A stretch of 64,000 bases of DNA. It comes from Candidatus Segatella violae. Its GTDB lineage: Bacteria; Bacteroidota; Bacteroidia; Bacteroidales; Bacteroidaceae. Where the stretch lies: contig DJSH01000070.1 in NCBI GenBank assembly GCA_002440225.1, forward strand, positions 1 to 64,000, given 5' to 3'. Under the pieces are notes generated by a model. It ran no database searches. It worked only from the letters and a program-made list of their open reading frames with translations, and was not told the origin of the DNA. Each line of letters begins with the position of its first letter. Within the stretch, counting starts at the first letter, position 1. Of this stretch, positions 45,580-53,567 are shown piece after piece. A program made the position numbers and the translations under genes.

Positions 45580-45660
45580 GGGGATTACAAATCCCGGAAA
45601 ATAGAGGGAGTAGGGGGATTACAAATCCCTAGAGATTAGTAACGGGGATTGCAAATCCCC
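45580..45660 (+). repeat. Three spaced copies of a 16-nt hairpin repeat
   Basis: GGGGATTACAAATCCC occurs at 45580-45595 and 45614-45629, and GGGGATTGCAAATCCC at 45644-45659. Spacing is 34 and 30 bases. Each copy forms a 6-bp hairpin (GGGATT/AATCCC) with a 3-base loop. The block fills the gap between the yfhO and GSCFA genes. Confidence 0.9.
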
Positions 45661-45681
45661 TTAAACTGATTGAGATTTTTG

Positions 45682-46533
45682 ATGATGCTATTTAGAACTG
45701 AGATTGAGATTCCGAAGGCTGACTTCGAGATACAGCCGGCAGAGCGAATGCTCTTCGTGGGCAGTTGCTTTGCCGATAACTTAGGCAAGCGTTTCGTGGA
45801 GAATCGTTTCCGGGCTACGGTGAATCCTTTCGGGGTGATGTATAATCCGGCGAGCATCCTCCATACGGTGGAGAGATGTTTGGAAGGGATGAAAGTATCC
45901 GATGCATCCGAAGTATCCGATGCTTCAGATGCTAAAACCGAAAAGATGATGACGGAAACGCCTCATGTCGCAGTTTTCACCCTTGGAACCAACCACGTGT
46001 ATATCCTCAAGGAGACTGGCGAGATTGTGGATAACTGCATGAAGCGTCCTCAACGCCTCTTCGAGGAGCGAGAACTCTCCGTAGATGAATGCACAGAGTA
46101 TTTGCAGAAGGCGATAGAACCTTTCGAAAAGGTAATCGTAACCGTGAGTCCTATCCGCTACGCCAAGTACGGCTATCACGGAAGCCAACTCTCGAAGGCA
46201 ACCCTCCAATTAGCTGCCGATAAGTTGGTGAAGGCGAACCCCGAAGTGGTGAGCTACTTTCCTGCTTACGAAATCATGAACGATGAACTTCGTGATTATC
46301 GGTTCTATAAGGAAGACATGCTGCATCCTTCCGACCAAGCTGTGGAGTACATTTGGGAGCGGTTTCAAGCTACTTACTTCGGTAAGAAGGCTGTACAGTT
46401 CTTGGAGGAGTGGCGACCTATCAAGGAAGCCCTCGGCCACAAGCCTTTCAACCCCGATTGTGAGGCGACGAAACAATTCCTCGCCAAGACGCAGGAGAAG
46501 AAGCTCCAGTTTGAACAAAAGTATGGGCTGTAA
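45682..46533 (+). CDS. GSCFA-domain protein
   Basis: Protein of about 283 residues named for its motif, seen here as LFVGSCFADNLG near the N-terminus. The ATG at 45682 or the next codon is the likely start; an in-frame TTG at 45670 is less likely. GVMYNPASILHTVERC, VTVSPIRYAKYGYHGSQLSKATL and YFPAYEIMNDELRDYRFYKEDMLHPSD match the family, which resembles SGNH hydrolases; the late D..H pair would fit such a fold. A short Ser/Asp/Ala repeat (SDASEVSDASDAK, about 74-86) interrupts the domain. The function is unknown. Confidence 0.88.
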   Translation: MMLFRTEIEIPKADFEIQPAERMLFVGSCFADNLGKRFVENRFRATVNPFGVMYNPASILHTVERCLEGMKVSDASEVSDASDAKTEKMMTETPHVAVFTLGTNHVYILKETGEIVDNCMKRPQRLFEERELSVDECTEYLQKAIEPFEKVIVTVSPIRYAKYGYHGSQLSKATLQLAADKLVKANPEVVSYFPAYEIMNDELRDYRFYKEDMLHPSDQAVEYIWERFQATYFGKKAVQFLEEWRPIKEALGHKPFNPDCEATKQFLAKTQEKKLQFEQKYGL

Positions 46534-46574
46534 GTCCAAAAACATAAGTATAGAATATTTAAAACTTTAAGACA

Positions 46575-49052
46575 ATGACATATACTATTGAAAAGGTAAC
46601 CACACTGATAGGTGCGCGTCGCTATGGAGACAATGATACCAACATCGGTTTTATCTTGACCGATAGTCGTTCGCTTTGTTTCCCAGAGGAAACTCTGTTC
46701 TTTGCGCTCAAGTCGGAGCGCAATGACGGTCACAACTACATCCCGGAGTTGTATCGTCGTGGTGTGAAGAACTTTGTCGTCACTGATGTCCCTAAGGGAT
46801 ATGCCTCGGATTATCCTGAGGCTAACTTCCTAAAGGTGGTCAACACCCTGGAGGCTCTCCAGCGTTTGGCAGAGCGCCATCGTGACGAATTCAACATTCC
46901 TATCGTGGGCATCACTGGCTCTAATGGCAAGACGATGGTGAAGGAGTGGCTCTATCAGTTGCTCTCGCCAAGCATGTTTGTTACTCGCAGTCCTCGCAGC
47001 TACAACTCTCAGATAGGTGTGCCATTGTCAGTATGGTTGATGAACGAGCAGACCCAGGTGGGTGTGTTCGAGGCGGGAATCAGTCAGCCGGGCGAGATGC
47101 TTGCCCTTCGTGACATCATCCAGCCTACCATCGCCGTGCTCACCAATGTAGGCGCTGCCCATCAGGAGAACTTCTCTTCGATGGAGGAGAAGTGTAGAGA
47201 GAAATTGATTCTCTTCCACGATGCAGAGACCATTGTCTATGATGGCGACGACGAGTTGGTTACCAAGACCATCGCCGAGTATCAGGATTTCAAGGGCGAG
47301 AAACTCTTCTGGTCGCAGAAGAACGCCGAGGCTCCTTTCTATGTGAAGAGCATCGAGAAGCAGCAGAGCGTGACCGTCATCACCTATATATATAAAGGTG
47401 AAGAGGACAGCTTCTCCATCCCATTCATCGACGATGCTTCCATCCAGAACTCCATCGTTTGCGCCGTCGTGGCTAGCAAACTCGGATTGAGCGCCGAGGA
47501 CATCGACAAGCGTATGTCCACCCTCGAACCAGTTGCCATGCGATTGGAAGTGAAGGTGGGTCAGCACGGATGTACGCTCATCAACGATAGCTATAACTCA
47601 GACATCAACTCGCTCGACATCGCCCTCGACTTCATGAATCGCCGTCCAGACCATCGTGGTCGTCGCCATACCTTGATATTGAGCGACATCTTCCAGAGCG
47701 GCGAGACTCCAGAACAACTCTACAAGGAGGTAAGCGACTTGGCTCGCAAGCGTGGTGTGGTGAAGTTCATCGGTATCGGTCCGGAACTTTGCAAGCAGAG
47801 CGACGAGATTCAGATTCACGAAAAGTTCTTCTTCCACAATGTGGAGGAGTTTATTGATAGCGAGGTGTTCAAGTCATTGCGTGATGAGGTAATCCTCTTG
47901 AAGGGCGCCCGTCAGTTTGGTTTCGACCAACTCACCGAACTCTTGGTGCAGAAGGTACACGAGACTACATTGGAGGTAAACCTCAATGCCGTAGTAGCCA
48001 ACTTGAACTACTATCGTGCTTTCATGAAGCCAGAGACCAAGCTCGTCTGCATGATCAAGGCGGATGGCTATGGCGCAGGAGCCGTGGAAATCGCCAAGAC
48101 CCTGCAAGACCATCGTGTGGATTATCTCGCCGTGGCAGTTGCCGATGAGGGCGTGACCCTTCGCAAGAACGGCATCACCAGCAACATTATGATTATGAAC
48201 CCAGAGATGACCGCCTTCAAGACCATGTTCGACTACGACTTGGAGCCAGAGGTTTATTCCTTCCGTTTGCTCGATGCACTCATCAAGGCAGCCGAGAAGG
48301 AGGGAGTGACAGGATTCCCTGTTCATATCAAGCTCGATACTGGTATGCATCGCTTGGGCTTCGACCCTGAGAACGACATGGAGGAATTGATTGGCAAGTT
48401 GAAACATCAGAATGCCATCATCCCTCGCAGTGTGTTCTCTCACTTCGTAGGCAGCGACGATGACAGCTTCGATGCTTTCTCCGCCCATCAGTTCGAGTTG
48501 TTCGACAAGGGTAGCAAGCAGTTGCAGGCAGCCTTCGACCATAAGATATTGCGCCATATCTGCAACTCCGCAGGTATCGAGCATTTCCCAGAGCGCCAGT
48601 TGGATATGTGTCGCTTGGGTCTTGGTCTCTACGGCATCAACTCCCGCAACAACAAGACCATCAACTGCGTGAGCACCTTGAAGACCACCATCCTCCAGAT
48701 ACACCACATCAAGGCAGGGGAGAGCGTAGGCTACAGCCGCAAGACTATCCTCGACAAGGACAGCGACATCGCAGCCATCCCAATTGGTTACGCCGATGGC
48801 TTGAACCGTCATCTCGGCAATCGCCATGCTTACTGCCTCGTCAATGGAAAGAAGGCAGACTATGTGGGCAACATCTGCATGGACGTAGCGATGATAGACG
48901 TGACGGGCATCGACTGCAAGGAAGGCGACAGCGTGGAAATCTTCGGCGAGCATCTGCCAGTCCAGACCTTGAGCGACATCCTCGATACCATCCCTTACGA
49001 AGTGCTGACCACCATCAGCAACCGAGTGAAGCGAGTTTACTATCAAGATTAA
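46575..49052 (+). CDS. murF-alr: Fused UDP-MurNAc-tripeptide:D-Ala-D-Ala ligase / alanine racemase
   Basis: Bifunctional 825-residue cytoplasmic enzyme. The N-terminal MurF half (about 1-455) adds D-Ala-D-Ala to the peptidoglycan precursor and has the ATP loop ITGSNGKT (113-120). The C-terminal alanine racemase half (about 460-825) makes the D-Ala, with the PLP lysine K495 in MIKADGYG and the catalytic-Tyr region IPIGYADG. The fusion is known across Bacteroidota, so it is expected here. It links production of D-Ala with its use. The start is 41 bases after the GSCFA stop. Confidence 0.96.
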   Translation: MTYTIEKVTTLIGARRYGDNDTNIGFILTDSRSLCFPEETLFFALKSERNDGHNYIPELYRRGVKNFVVTDVPKGYASDYPEANFLKVVNTLEALQRLAERHRDEFNIPIVGITGSNGKTMVKEWLYQLLSPSMFVTRSPRSYNSQIGVPLSVWLMNEQTQVGVFEAGISQPGEMLALRDIIQPTIAVLTNVGAAHQENFSSMEEKCREKLILFHDAETIVYDGDDELVTKTIAEYQDFKGEKLFWSQKNAEAPFYVKSIEKQQSVTVITYIYKGEEDSFSIPFIDDASIQNSIVCAVVASKLGLSAEDIDKRMSTLEPVAMRLEVKVGQHGCTLINDSYNSDINSLDIALDFMNRRPDHRGRRHTLILSDIFQSGETPEQLYKEVSDLARKRGVVKFIGIGPELCKQSDEIQIHEKFFFHNVEEFIDSEVFKSLRDEVILLKGARQFGFDQLTELLVQKVHETTLEVNLNAVVANLNYYRAFMKPETKLVCMIKADGYGAGAVEIAKTLQDHRVDYLAVAVADEGVTLRKNGITSNIMIMNPEMTAFKTMFDYDLEPEVYSFRLLDALIKAAEKEGVTGFPVHIKLDTGMHRLGFDPENDMEELIGKLKHQNAIIPRSVFSHFVGSDDDSFDAFSAHQFELFDKGSKQLQAAFDHKILRHICNSAGIEHFPERQLDMCRLGLGLYGINSRNNKTINCVSTLKTTILQIHHIKAGESVGYSRKTILDKDSDIAAIPIGYADGLNRHLGNRHAYCLVNGKKADYVGNICMDVAMIDVTGIDCKEGDSVEIFGEHLPVQTLSDILDTIPYEVLTTISNRVKRVYYQD

Positions 49053-49082
49053 AATTCGCTAGAAAATAGTGCAAAATATGAG

Positions 49083-49118
49083 AAATCCCATTCGATTTTG
49101 TCGGATGGGATTTTTTTT
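49083..49118 (+). terminator. Terminator after murF-alr
   Basis: A 13-bp stem, 49083-49095 with 49101-49113 (one G-T), TTTTG loop and an eight-T run. The left arm sequence AGAAATCCCATTC (49081-49093) recurs in the terminator at 53279-53291 after the uronate operon. Confidence 0.9.
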
Positions 49119-49164
49119 AAGTAATATTTGCCATCAAAACGTATTGAATGTGAAGAAAAAAGTG

Positions 49165-49172
49165 TATCTTTG
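49165..49172 (+). promoter_or_regulatory. -7 element of the uronate operon
   Basis: TATCTTTG fits TAnnTTTG; a TTG at 49144-49146 stands 18 bases upstream. The leader to the ATG at 49253 is about 75 bases. No regulator gene is adjacent. Confidence 0.6.
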
Positions 49173-49252
49173 CAACCAACAAATCATCTAAAAACAAACA
49201 GAGGTATGCTTTCGAGTGTATTTCAATAACTATTTAACAATTCAAAAAGAAA

Positions 49253-50620
49253 ATGGAACAGGTATTTAGCTATATCATCAGTCTCGGTGCAAGCGTGATG
49301 ATGCCTATCATCTTCACGGTCATCGGTCTGTGTATTGGCATGAAATTCGGAAAGGCTTTGAAGTCGGGACTCTTCGTAGGTGTGGGTTTCGTAGGCTTGG
49401 GCGTGGTGACGGCTTTGCTCACCACTAACTTTAATGACCCATTAAAAGCCATCTCCGACCTCTATCACCTACAGTTGAACGTGTTTGATATGGGATGGCC
49501 TGCTGCCGCTGCCGTGGCTTACAATACGGCGGTGGGTGCGCTCATCATTCCGATTTGTCTCGGTGTCAACTTCCTGATGTTGATAACCAAGACCACTCGT
49601 ACCGTCAACATCGACCTTTGGAACTATTGGCACTTCGCCTTTATCGGTGCCGTGGCTTACTTCGTGATGGGACAGAGCTTGCTTTGGGGCTACTTCGCCG
49701 CCATTGTTTGCTACATCATCACCTTGGTTTGCGCCGACTTGACAGCGGAGAAATTCCAAAAGTATTACGACCTCGATGGAATTTCCATTCCACAGCCATT
49801 CTGCCAGAGCTTCATGCCTTTCGCCATCGTCTTCAATAAATTGCTCGATAAGATTCCTGGATTCTCCAAGCTCGACATCGACGCAGAGGGATTGAAGAAG
49901 AAATTTGGTGTGCTCGGCGAACCATTGGTACTCGGTGTTATCGTGGGTGCCTTGATAGGTTGGGCGGCACAGCTCGACATCAAGAAGATTCTCTTCCTCG
50001 GTGTGACCATGGGAGCCGTGATGGAGTTGATTCCTCGCATCACCTCCTTGTTTATCGATGGTTTGAAACCTATCTCTGAGAAGACACAGGAGTTGGTGAA
50101 GACCAAGTTCAACGGCAAGAAGGTACACATCGGTATGAGCCCTGCCTTGGTTATCGGACATCCTACCACCTTGGTGGCTTCTGTCATCTTGATTCCTGTC
50201 ATCTTGGCAATCGCCGTATTCTTGCCAGGCAACCAGTTCTTGCCATTGGCATCGTTGGCAGGTATGTTCTACCTCTTCCCAATGATTCTACCTTTCACCA
50301 AGGGTAATGTGGTGAAGACCCTCATCATCGGTCTCGTGGCGCTCATCATCGGTCTCTATTTCGTGACCGATATGGCACCAGACTTTACGATGGCAGCCAA
50401 CGAGGTGTTCAAGGCCACTGGCGACAATGCCGCTCATATCCCTGACGGATTCTCGGGTGGCGCGCTCGACTTCGCCTCTTCTCTCTTCGGATGGCTCATC
50501 TATCGTGGTGTGAAGTTGTCGTATGTCGGCATGTTCGTCTTGACCGTCATCACCGTGGTCTTGATGGTAATCAATCGTCGTCGCATCGTGGCTGACGAGA
50601 AAGCAGCGATAAAAAAGTAA
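49253..50620 (+). CDS. GatC-type PTS EIIC-like permease, without PTS partners
   Basis: A 455-residue polytopic protein of the galactitol-family EIIC (GatC/SgcC) type. It shows SVMMPIIFTVIGLCIGMKFGKALKSGLFVGVGFVGL at the start and NTAVGALIIPICLGVNFLML, then a repeated inverted half with VGALIGWAAQLDIKKILFLGVTMGAVMELIPRI. No IIA, IIB, HPr or EI gene is near, and Bacteroidota generally lack a sugar PTS. It therefore probably works as a non-phosphorylating transporter. The next genes are kduI (45 bases on) and a hexuronate MFS transporter, pointing to a keto-deoxyuronate or hexuronate substrate rather than galactitol. Confidence 0.85.
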   Translation: MEQVFSYIISLGASVMMPIIFTVIGLCIGMKFGKALKSGLFVGVGFVGLGVVTALLTTNFNDPLKAISDLYHLQLNVFDMGWPAAAAVAYNTAVGALIIPICLGVNFLMLITKTTRTVNIDLWNYWHFAFIGAVAYFVMGQSLLWGYFAAIVCYIITLVCADLTAEKFQKYYDLDGISIPQPFCQSFMPFAIVFNKLLDKIPGFSKLDIDAEGLKKKFGVLGEPLVLGVIVGALIGWAAQLDIKKILFLGVTMGAVMELIPRITSLFIDGLKPISEKTQELVKTKFNGKKVHIGMSPALVIGHPTTLVASVILIPVILAIAVFLPGNQFLPLASLAGMFYLFPMILPFTKGNVVKTLIIGLVALIIGLYFVTDMAPDFTMAANEVFKATGDNAAHIPDGFSGGALDFASSLFGWLIYRGVKLSYVGMFVLTVITVVLMVINRRRIVADEKAAIKK

Positions 50621-50665
50621 AAAAGCATTTAAAAGTAAAAAAGTAAAAAGGTAAAAAATATAACA

Positions 50666-51631
50666 ATGAAGAAATTAACATTAATATTAGCAGCAATGGT
50701 TCTAACAGCAAGTCAGGCTTTCGGCCAGTGCCAGAAGCCAGGTTATGAAGTAAAGGCTGAGAATGCCTACACCAATTATAATGTACGTTACGCTAGCAAT
50801 CCGATGGATGCCAAGCATTACACCACCGACCGTCTTCGTGCAGAGTATGCCATCGAGAAGGTGTTCGCTCCTGGCGAGGTGAACTGGACATACACGATGT
50901 TCGACCGTTTCCTCATCGGTGGCGCTGAGCCAACAACCGCTCCATTGAAGTTGACTTCCATCGCTCCACTCTATACAGACAAGCCAAACGACCAGAAGAA
51001 TCTGCTCGACAACCGTGAGCTGGGTATCATCAACATCGGTGGCGAGGGTACAGTTACCGTGGATGGCAAGAAATATACCCTTGGTTTTCAGGAGGCTCTC
51101 TATGTAGGTCGTGGTGCCAAGAACATCGAGATGAGCAGCAAGGATGCCAACAAGCCAGCTAAGTTCTATATGAACAGTGCTTGCGCTCACCAGACATTCC
51201 CTACCAAGAAGGTTACCTTGAAGGATGCCAACAACATCAAGGCTGGTAGCTTGAAGGAGAGCAACGACCGAGTAATCCACCAGTTGATTATCGACGGTGT
51301 AGCCGGTATTCGCACTTGTCAGTTGCAGATGGGAGTAACTGAGTTGAAGGAAGGTTCTGTTTGGAACACAATGCCAGCTCATACCCACCTTCGCCGTATG
51401 GAGACTTACCTCTACTACAACGTTCCTGAGGGTCAGAAGATTCTCCATGTGATGGGCGAGCCACAGGAAACACGTCCTATCTGGTTGAACAACGAACAGG
51501 CAGTCATCGCTCCAGAGTGGTCTATCCACTGCGCGGCAGGTACCAGCAACTATACTTTCATTTGGGGTATGGCTGGTGAGAACCTTATCTACAACGACAT
51601 GCAGGTAGTTAAGATTCCTGACTTGGAATAA
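50666..51631 (+). CDS. kduI: 4-deoxy-L-threo-5-hexosulose-uronate ketol-isomerase (KduI) with signal peptide
   Basis: Isomerises 5-keto-4-deoxyuronate to 2,5-diketo-3-deoxygluconate in pectin and uronate breakdown. All four zinc ligands are visible at H239, H241, E246 (PAHTHLRRMETY) and H288 (WSIHCAAG). Their +2/+5/+42 spacing equals that of E. coli KduI. Also conserved are RELGIINIGGEGTVTVDG and MGEPQETRPIWLNNEQAVIAPEWS. The 321 residues exceed the usual 278 by an N-terminal extension that begins with a clear signal peptide (MKKLTLILAAMVLTASQAFGQ). The -1 residue before Cys 22 is Gln, so signal peptidase I cleavage is expected. This places the enzyme in the periplasm. Confidence 0.92.
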   Translation: MKKLTLILAAMVLTASQAFGQCQKPGYEVKAENAYTNYNVRYASNPMDAKHYTTDRLRAEYAIEKVFAPGEVNWTYTMFDRFLIGGAEPTTAPLKLTSIAPLYTDKPNDQKNLLDNRELGIINIGGEGTVTVDGKKYTLGFQEALYVGRGAKNIEMSSKDANKPAKFYMNSACAHQTFPTKKVTLKDANNIKAGSLKESNDRVIHQLIIDGVAGIRTCQLQMGVTELKEGSVWNTMPAHTHLRRMETYLYYNVPEGQKILHVMGEPQETRPIWLNNEQAVIAPEWSIHCAAGTSNYTFIWGMAGENLIYNDMQVVKIPDLE

Positions 51632-51678
51632 AATACCTCTATGAAATCTTGAAAAAAATCCCTATATAATAAGGTGAA

Positions 51679-51706
51679 CCTGGCTTGCTGAAGCAAGCCA
51701 GGCTTT
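51679..51706 (+). terminator. Hairpin between kduI and the MFS gene
   Basis: A perfect 10-bp stem CCTGGCTTGC/GCAAGCCAGG with a TGAA tetraloop (51679-51702), followed by CTTTG. The T tract is poor, so it may attenuate transcription into the transporter gene or protect the kduI mRNA end. Confidence 0.65.
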
Positions 51707-51768
51707 GCCGTCTCTTTTATCCTATCTTATTTTAAAAAGAAATATAAACGCTTAAAAACAAATAACAA

Positions 51769-53262
51769 ATGAGTCCTATTAAAACAAGCAAAATGTCCAA
51801 CTTCCGTTGGGTTATCTGTGCGTTGCTTTTCATTGCAACCACCGTCAACTACATGGATCGTCAGGTTCTGTCTTTGACATGGAAAGATTTTATCGCTCCA
51901 GAATTCCACTGGACCGATGATGACTATGGTACGATTACGGGTCTTTTCTCCATCTTCTACGCCATCGCCAACCTCTTCGCTGGTAAGTTCGTCGATTGGA
52001 TGGGAACCAAGAAAGGTTATCTCATCGCCATCTTCGTATGGTCAACTGGTGCCGTGATGCACGCAGGTTGCGGATGGGTGGCCATGCAGATTGAAGGTTA
52101 CGACAGCATCGAGGCACTTCGACTGGTACAGGCTGGTAGCGATGCCGCCGTTGCCATCGCCACCATCAGTGTATGGCTGTTCCTCTCTTGCCGTTTGATT
52201 CTCGCTGTGGGTGAGGCTGGTAACTTCCCTGCTGCCATCAAGGTAACAGCAGAGTACTTCCCAAAGAAAGACCGTGCCTTCTCTACCGCCATCTTCAACA
52301 GTGGTGCTTCTGTAGGAGCTTTGGCTGCTCCAGCCACCATCCCATTGTTGGCTCGCTACATGGGTTGGGAGTGGGCTTTCATCATCATCGGTGTGCTCGG
52401 TTATGTATGGATGGGGCTTTGGATGTGGCTCTATGAGAAACCATCCAAGAGCAAGCACGTAAATAAGGCCGAGCTTACTTACATTGAACAGGATGAAGAC
52501 TTGGAGAAAGTGGAGGCTGAGCAGGCTGAGGCTGAGAAAGCCGAGAATTCTGGTGCTGCTGAGCCTGAGACCGAGGAAAAGACTATTGGCTTCTTGAAGT
52601 GCTTCACATTCCGCCAGACATGGTCGTTCATCGTTGGTAAGTTGATGACCGATGGTGTATGGTGGTTCTTCCTCTTCTGGGCGCCAGCTTACTTCTCCGA
52701 TCAGTATGGCTATTCATCAGACTCACCAATGGGCATCGCCCTCATCTTTACCCTCTATGCTATCGTAACCGTATTGAGCATCGGTGGTGGATATTTGCCA
52801 ACTTACTTTGTGGATAAGAAGGGAATGAACCCATACATCGGCAGAATGCGTGCGATGTTGATATTCGCTTGCTTCCCATTGCTCGGTTTGATAGCCCAGC
52901 CTATGGGTGAAATCAGTGCATGGTGGCCAGCCATCATCATCGGCTTGCTCGGCGCAGGTCACCAGGCTTGGTCTGCCAACTTATATTCCACCATTGGTGA
53001 TATGTTCCCTAAGTCAACCGTTGCCACCATTACAGGTATTGGTGCGATGGCAGGAGGCGTAGGCTCCTTCCTCATCAACAAGGGTTCTGGTATGCTCTTC
53101 ACATACGCTGAGGGACAGGGTTCTGCCTTCTCGTTCATGGGCTTCGATGGCAAGCCAGGTGCTTACATGATTGTGTTCTGCATCTGTAGTGTGGCTTACC
53201 TTGTAGGTTGGTGCATCATGAAAGCATTGGTACCTAAGTACAAGCCAATCGTAGTAGAATAG
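51769..53262 (+). CDS. MFS hexuronate transporter (ExuT/ACS family)
   Basis: Inner-membrane 12-TM proton symporter of the anion:cation symporter family, whose members carry glucuronate and galacturonate. The opening RWVICALLFIATTVNYMDRQVLSLTWKDF and the GEAGNFPAAIKVTAEYFPKKDRAFSTAIFNSGASVGALAAP block are ExuT hallmarks. An acidic Glu/Ala-rich stretch (EDLEKVEAEQAEAEKAE, about 243-259) lengthens the central cytoplasmic loop. The total is 497 residues. Context with kduI and the EIIC-like permease supports uronate uptake. The gene starts 138 bases after kduI, with a hairpin between. Confidence 0.88.
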   Translation: MSPIKTSKMSNFRWVICALLFIATTVNYMDRQVLSLTWKDFIAPEFHWTDDDYGTITGLFSIFYAIANLFAGKFVDWMGTKKGYLIAIFVWSTGAVMHAGCGWVAMQIEGYDSIEALRLVQAGSDAAVAIATISVWLFLSCRLILAVGEAGNFPAAIKVTAEYFPKKDRAFSTAIFNSGASVGALAAPATIPLLARYMGWEWAFIIIGVLGYVWMGLWMWLYEKPSKSKHVNKAELTYIEQDEDLEKVEAEQAEAEKAENSGAAEPETEEKTIGFLKCFTFRQTWSFIVGKLMTDGVWWFFLFWAPAYFSDQYGYSSDSPMGIALIFTLYAIVTVLSIGGGYLPTYFVDKKGMNPYIGRMRAMLIFACFPLLGLIAQPMGEISAWWPAIIIGLLGAGHQAWSANLYSTIGDMFPKSTVATITGIGAMAGGVGSFLINKGSGMLFTYAEGQGSAFSFMGFDGKPGAYMIVFCICSVAYLVGWCIMKALVPKYKPIVVE

Positions 53263-53277
53263 TTTTAGGCTTGAAAT

Positions 53278-53322
53278 AAGAAATCCCATTCCTTGTTTAT
53301 TGAAGGAATGGGATTTCTTTAT
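53278..53322 (+). terminator. Terminator after the uronate operon
   Basis: A perfect 17-bp stem, 53278-53294 with 53303-53319, with an 8-base loop and T-rich trailer. Shares the 13-base sequence AGAAATCCCATTC with the terminator before the operon. Confidence 0.92.
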
Positions 53323-53472
53323 TCTATTATGGGTGTTCTCAGCCTACAGCACATTGATCTTTGATGTCACGCTTATTATATGTATCAAACGATGATGCTT
53401 GTACGTTCTTATGGGTGCAAGATGTAGGTTTATTGTTGTAAGAATACTCATTTATATGTCTTCAAACAGCTG

Positions 53473-53504
53473 CAGGGCGGACGCATTTTGATGCGTCCGC
53501 CCTG
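53473..53504. repeat. Perfect GC-rich hairpin in the exuT-nitroreductase gap
   Basis: CAGGGCGGACGCAT (53473-53486), loop TTTG, and the exact complement to 53504. There is no T tract on either side, so it is more like a repeat element or an RNA-stabilising stem than a simple terminator. It lies in the 305-base gene-free stretch 53263-53567, whose middle (53330-53465) shows no convincing gene. Confidence 0.75.
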
Positions 53505-53567
53505 TGTACATTCATTAACCATTAGATGTGCTTTCTGCAAGCTACAAGAATGGCTGGCGAGTGGCTC

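Noticed and set aside
53338..53455. Minus-strand open stretch ending in a Cys-containing tail (about 36 codons, DQCAVG then stop)
   Set aside because: Its composition looks gene-like, but there is no start codon before an upstream stop and no recognisable family. It may be a remnant, but the evidence is too thin.
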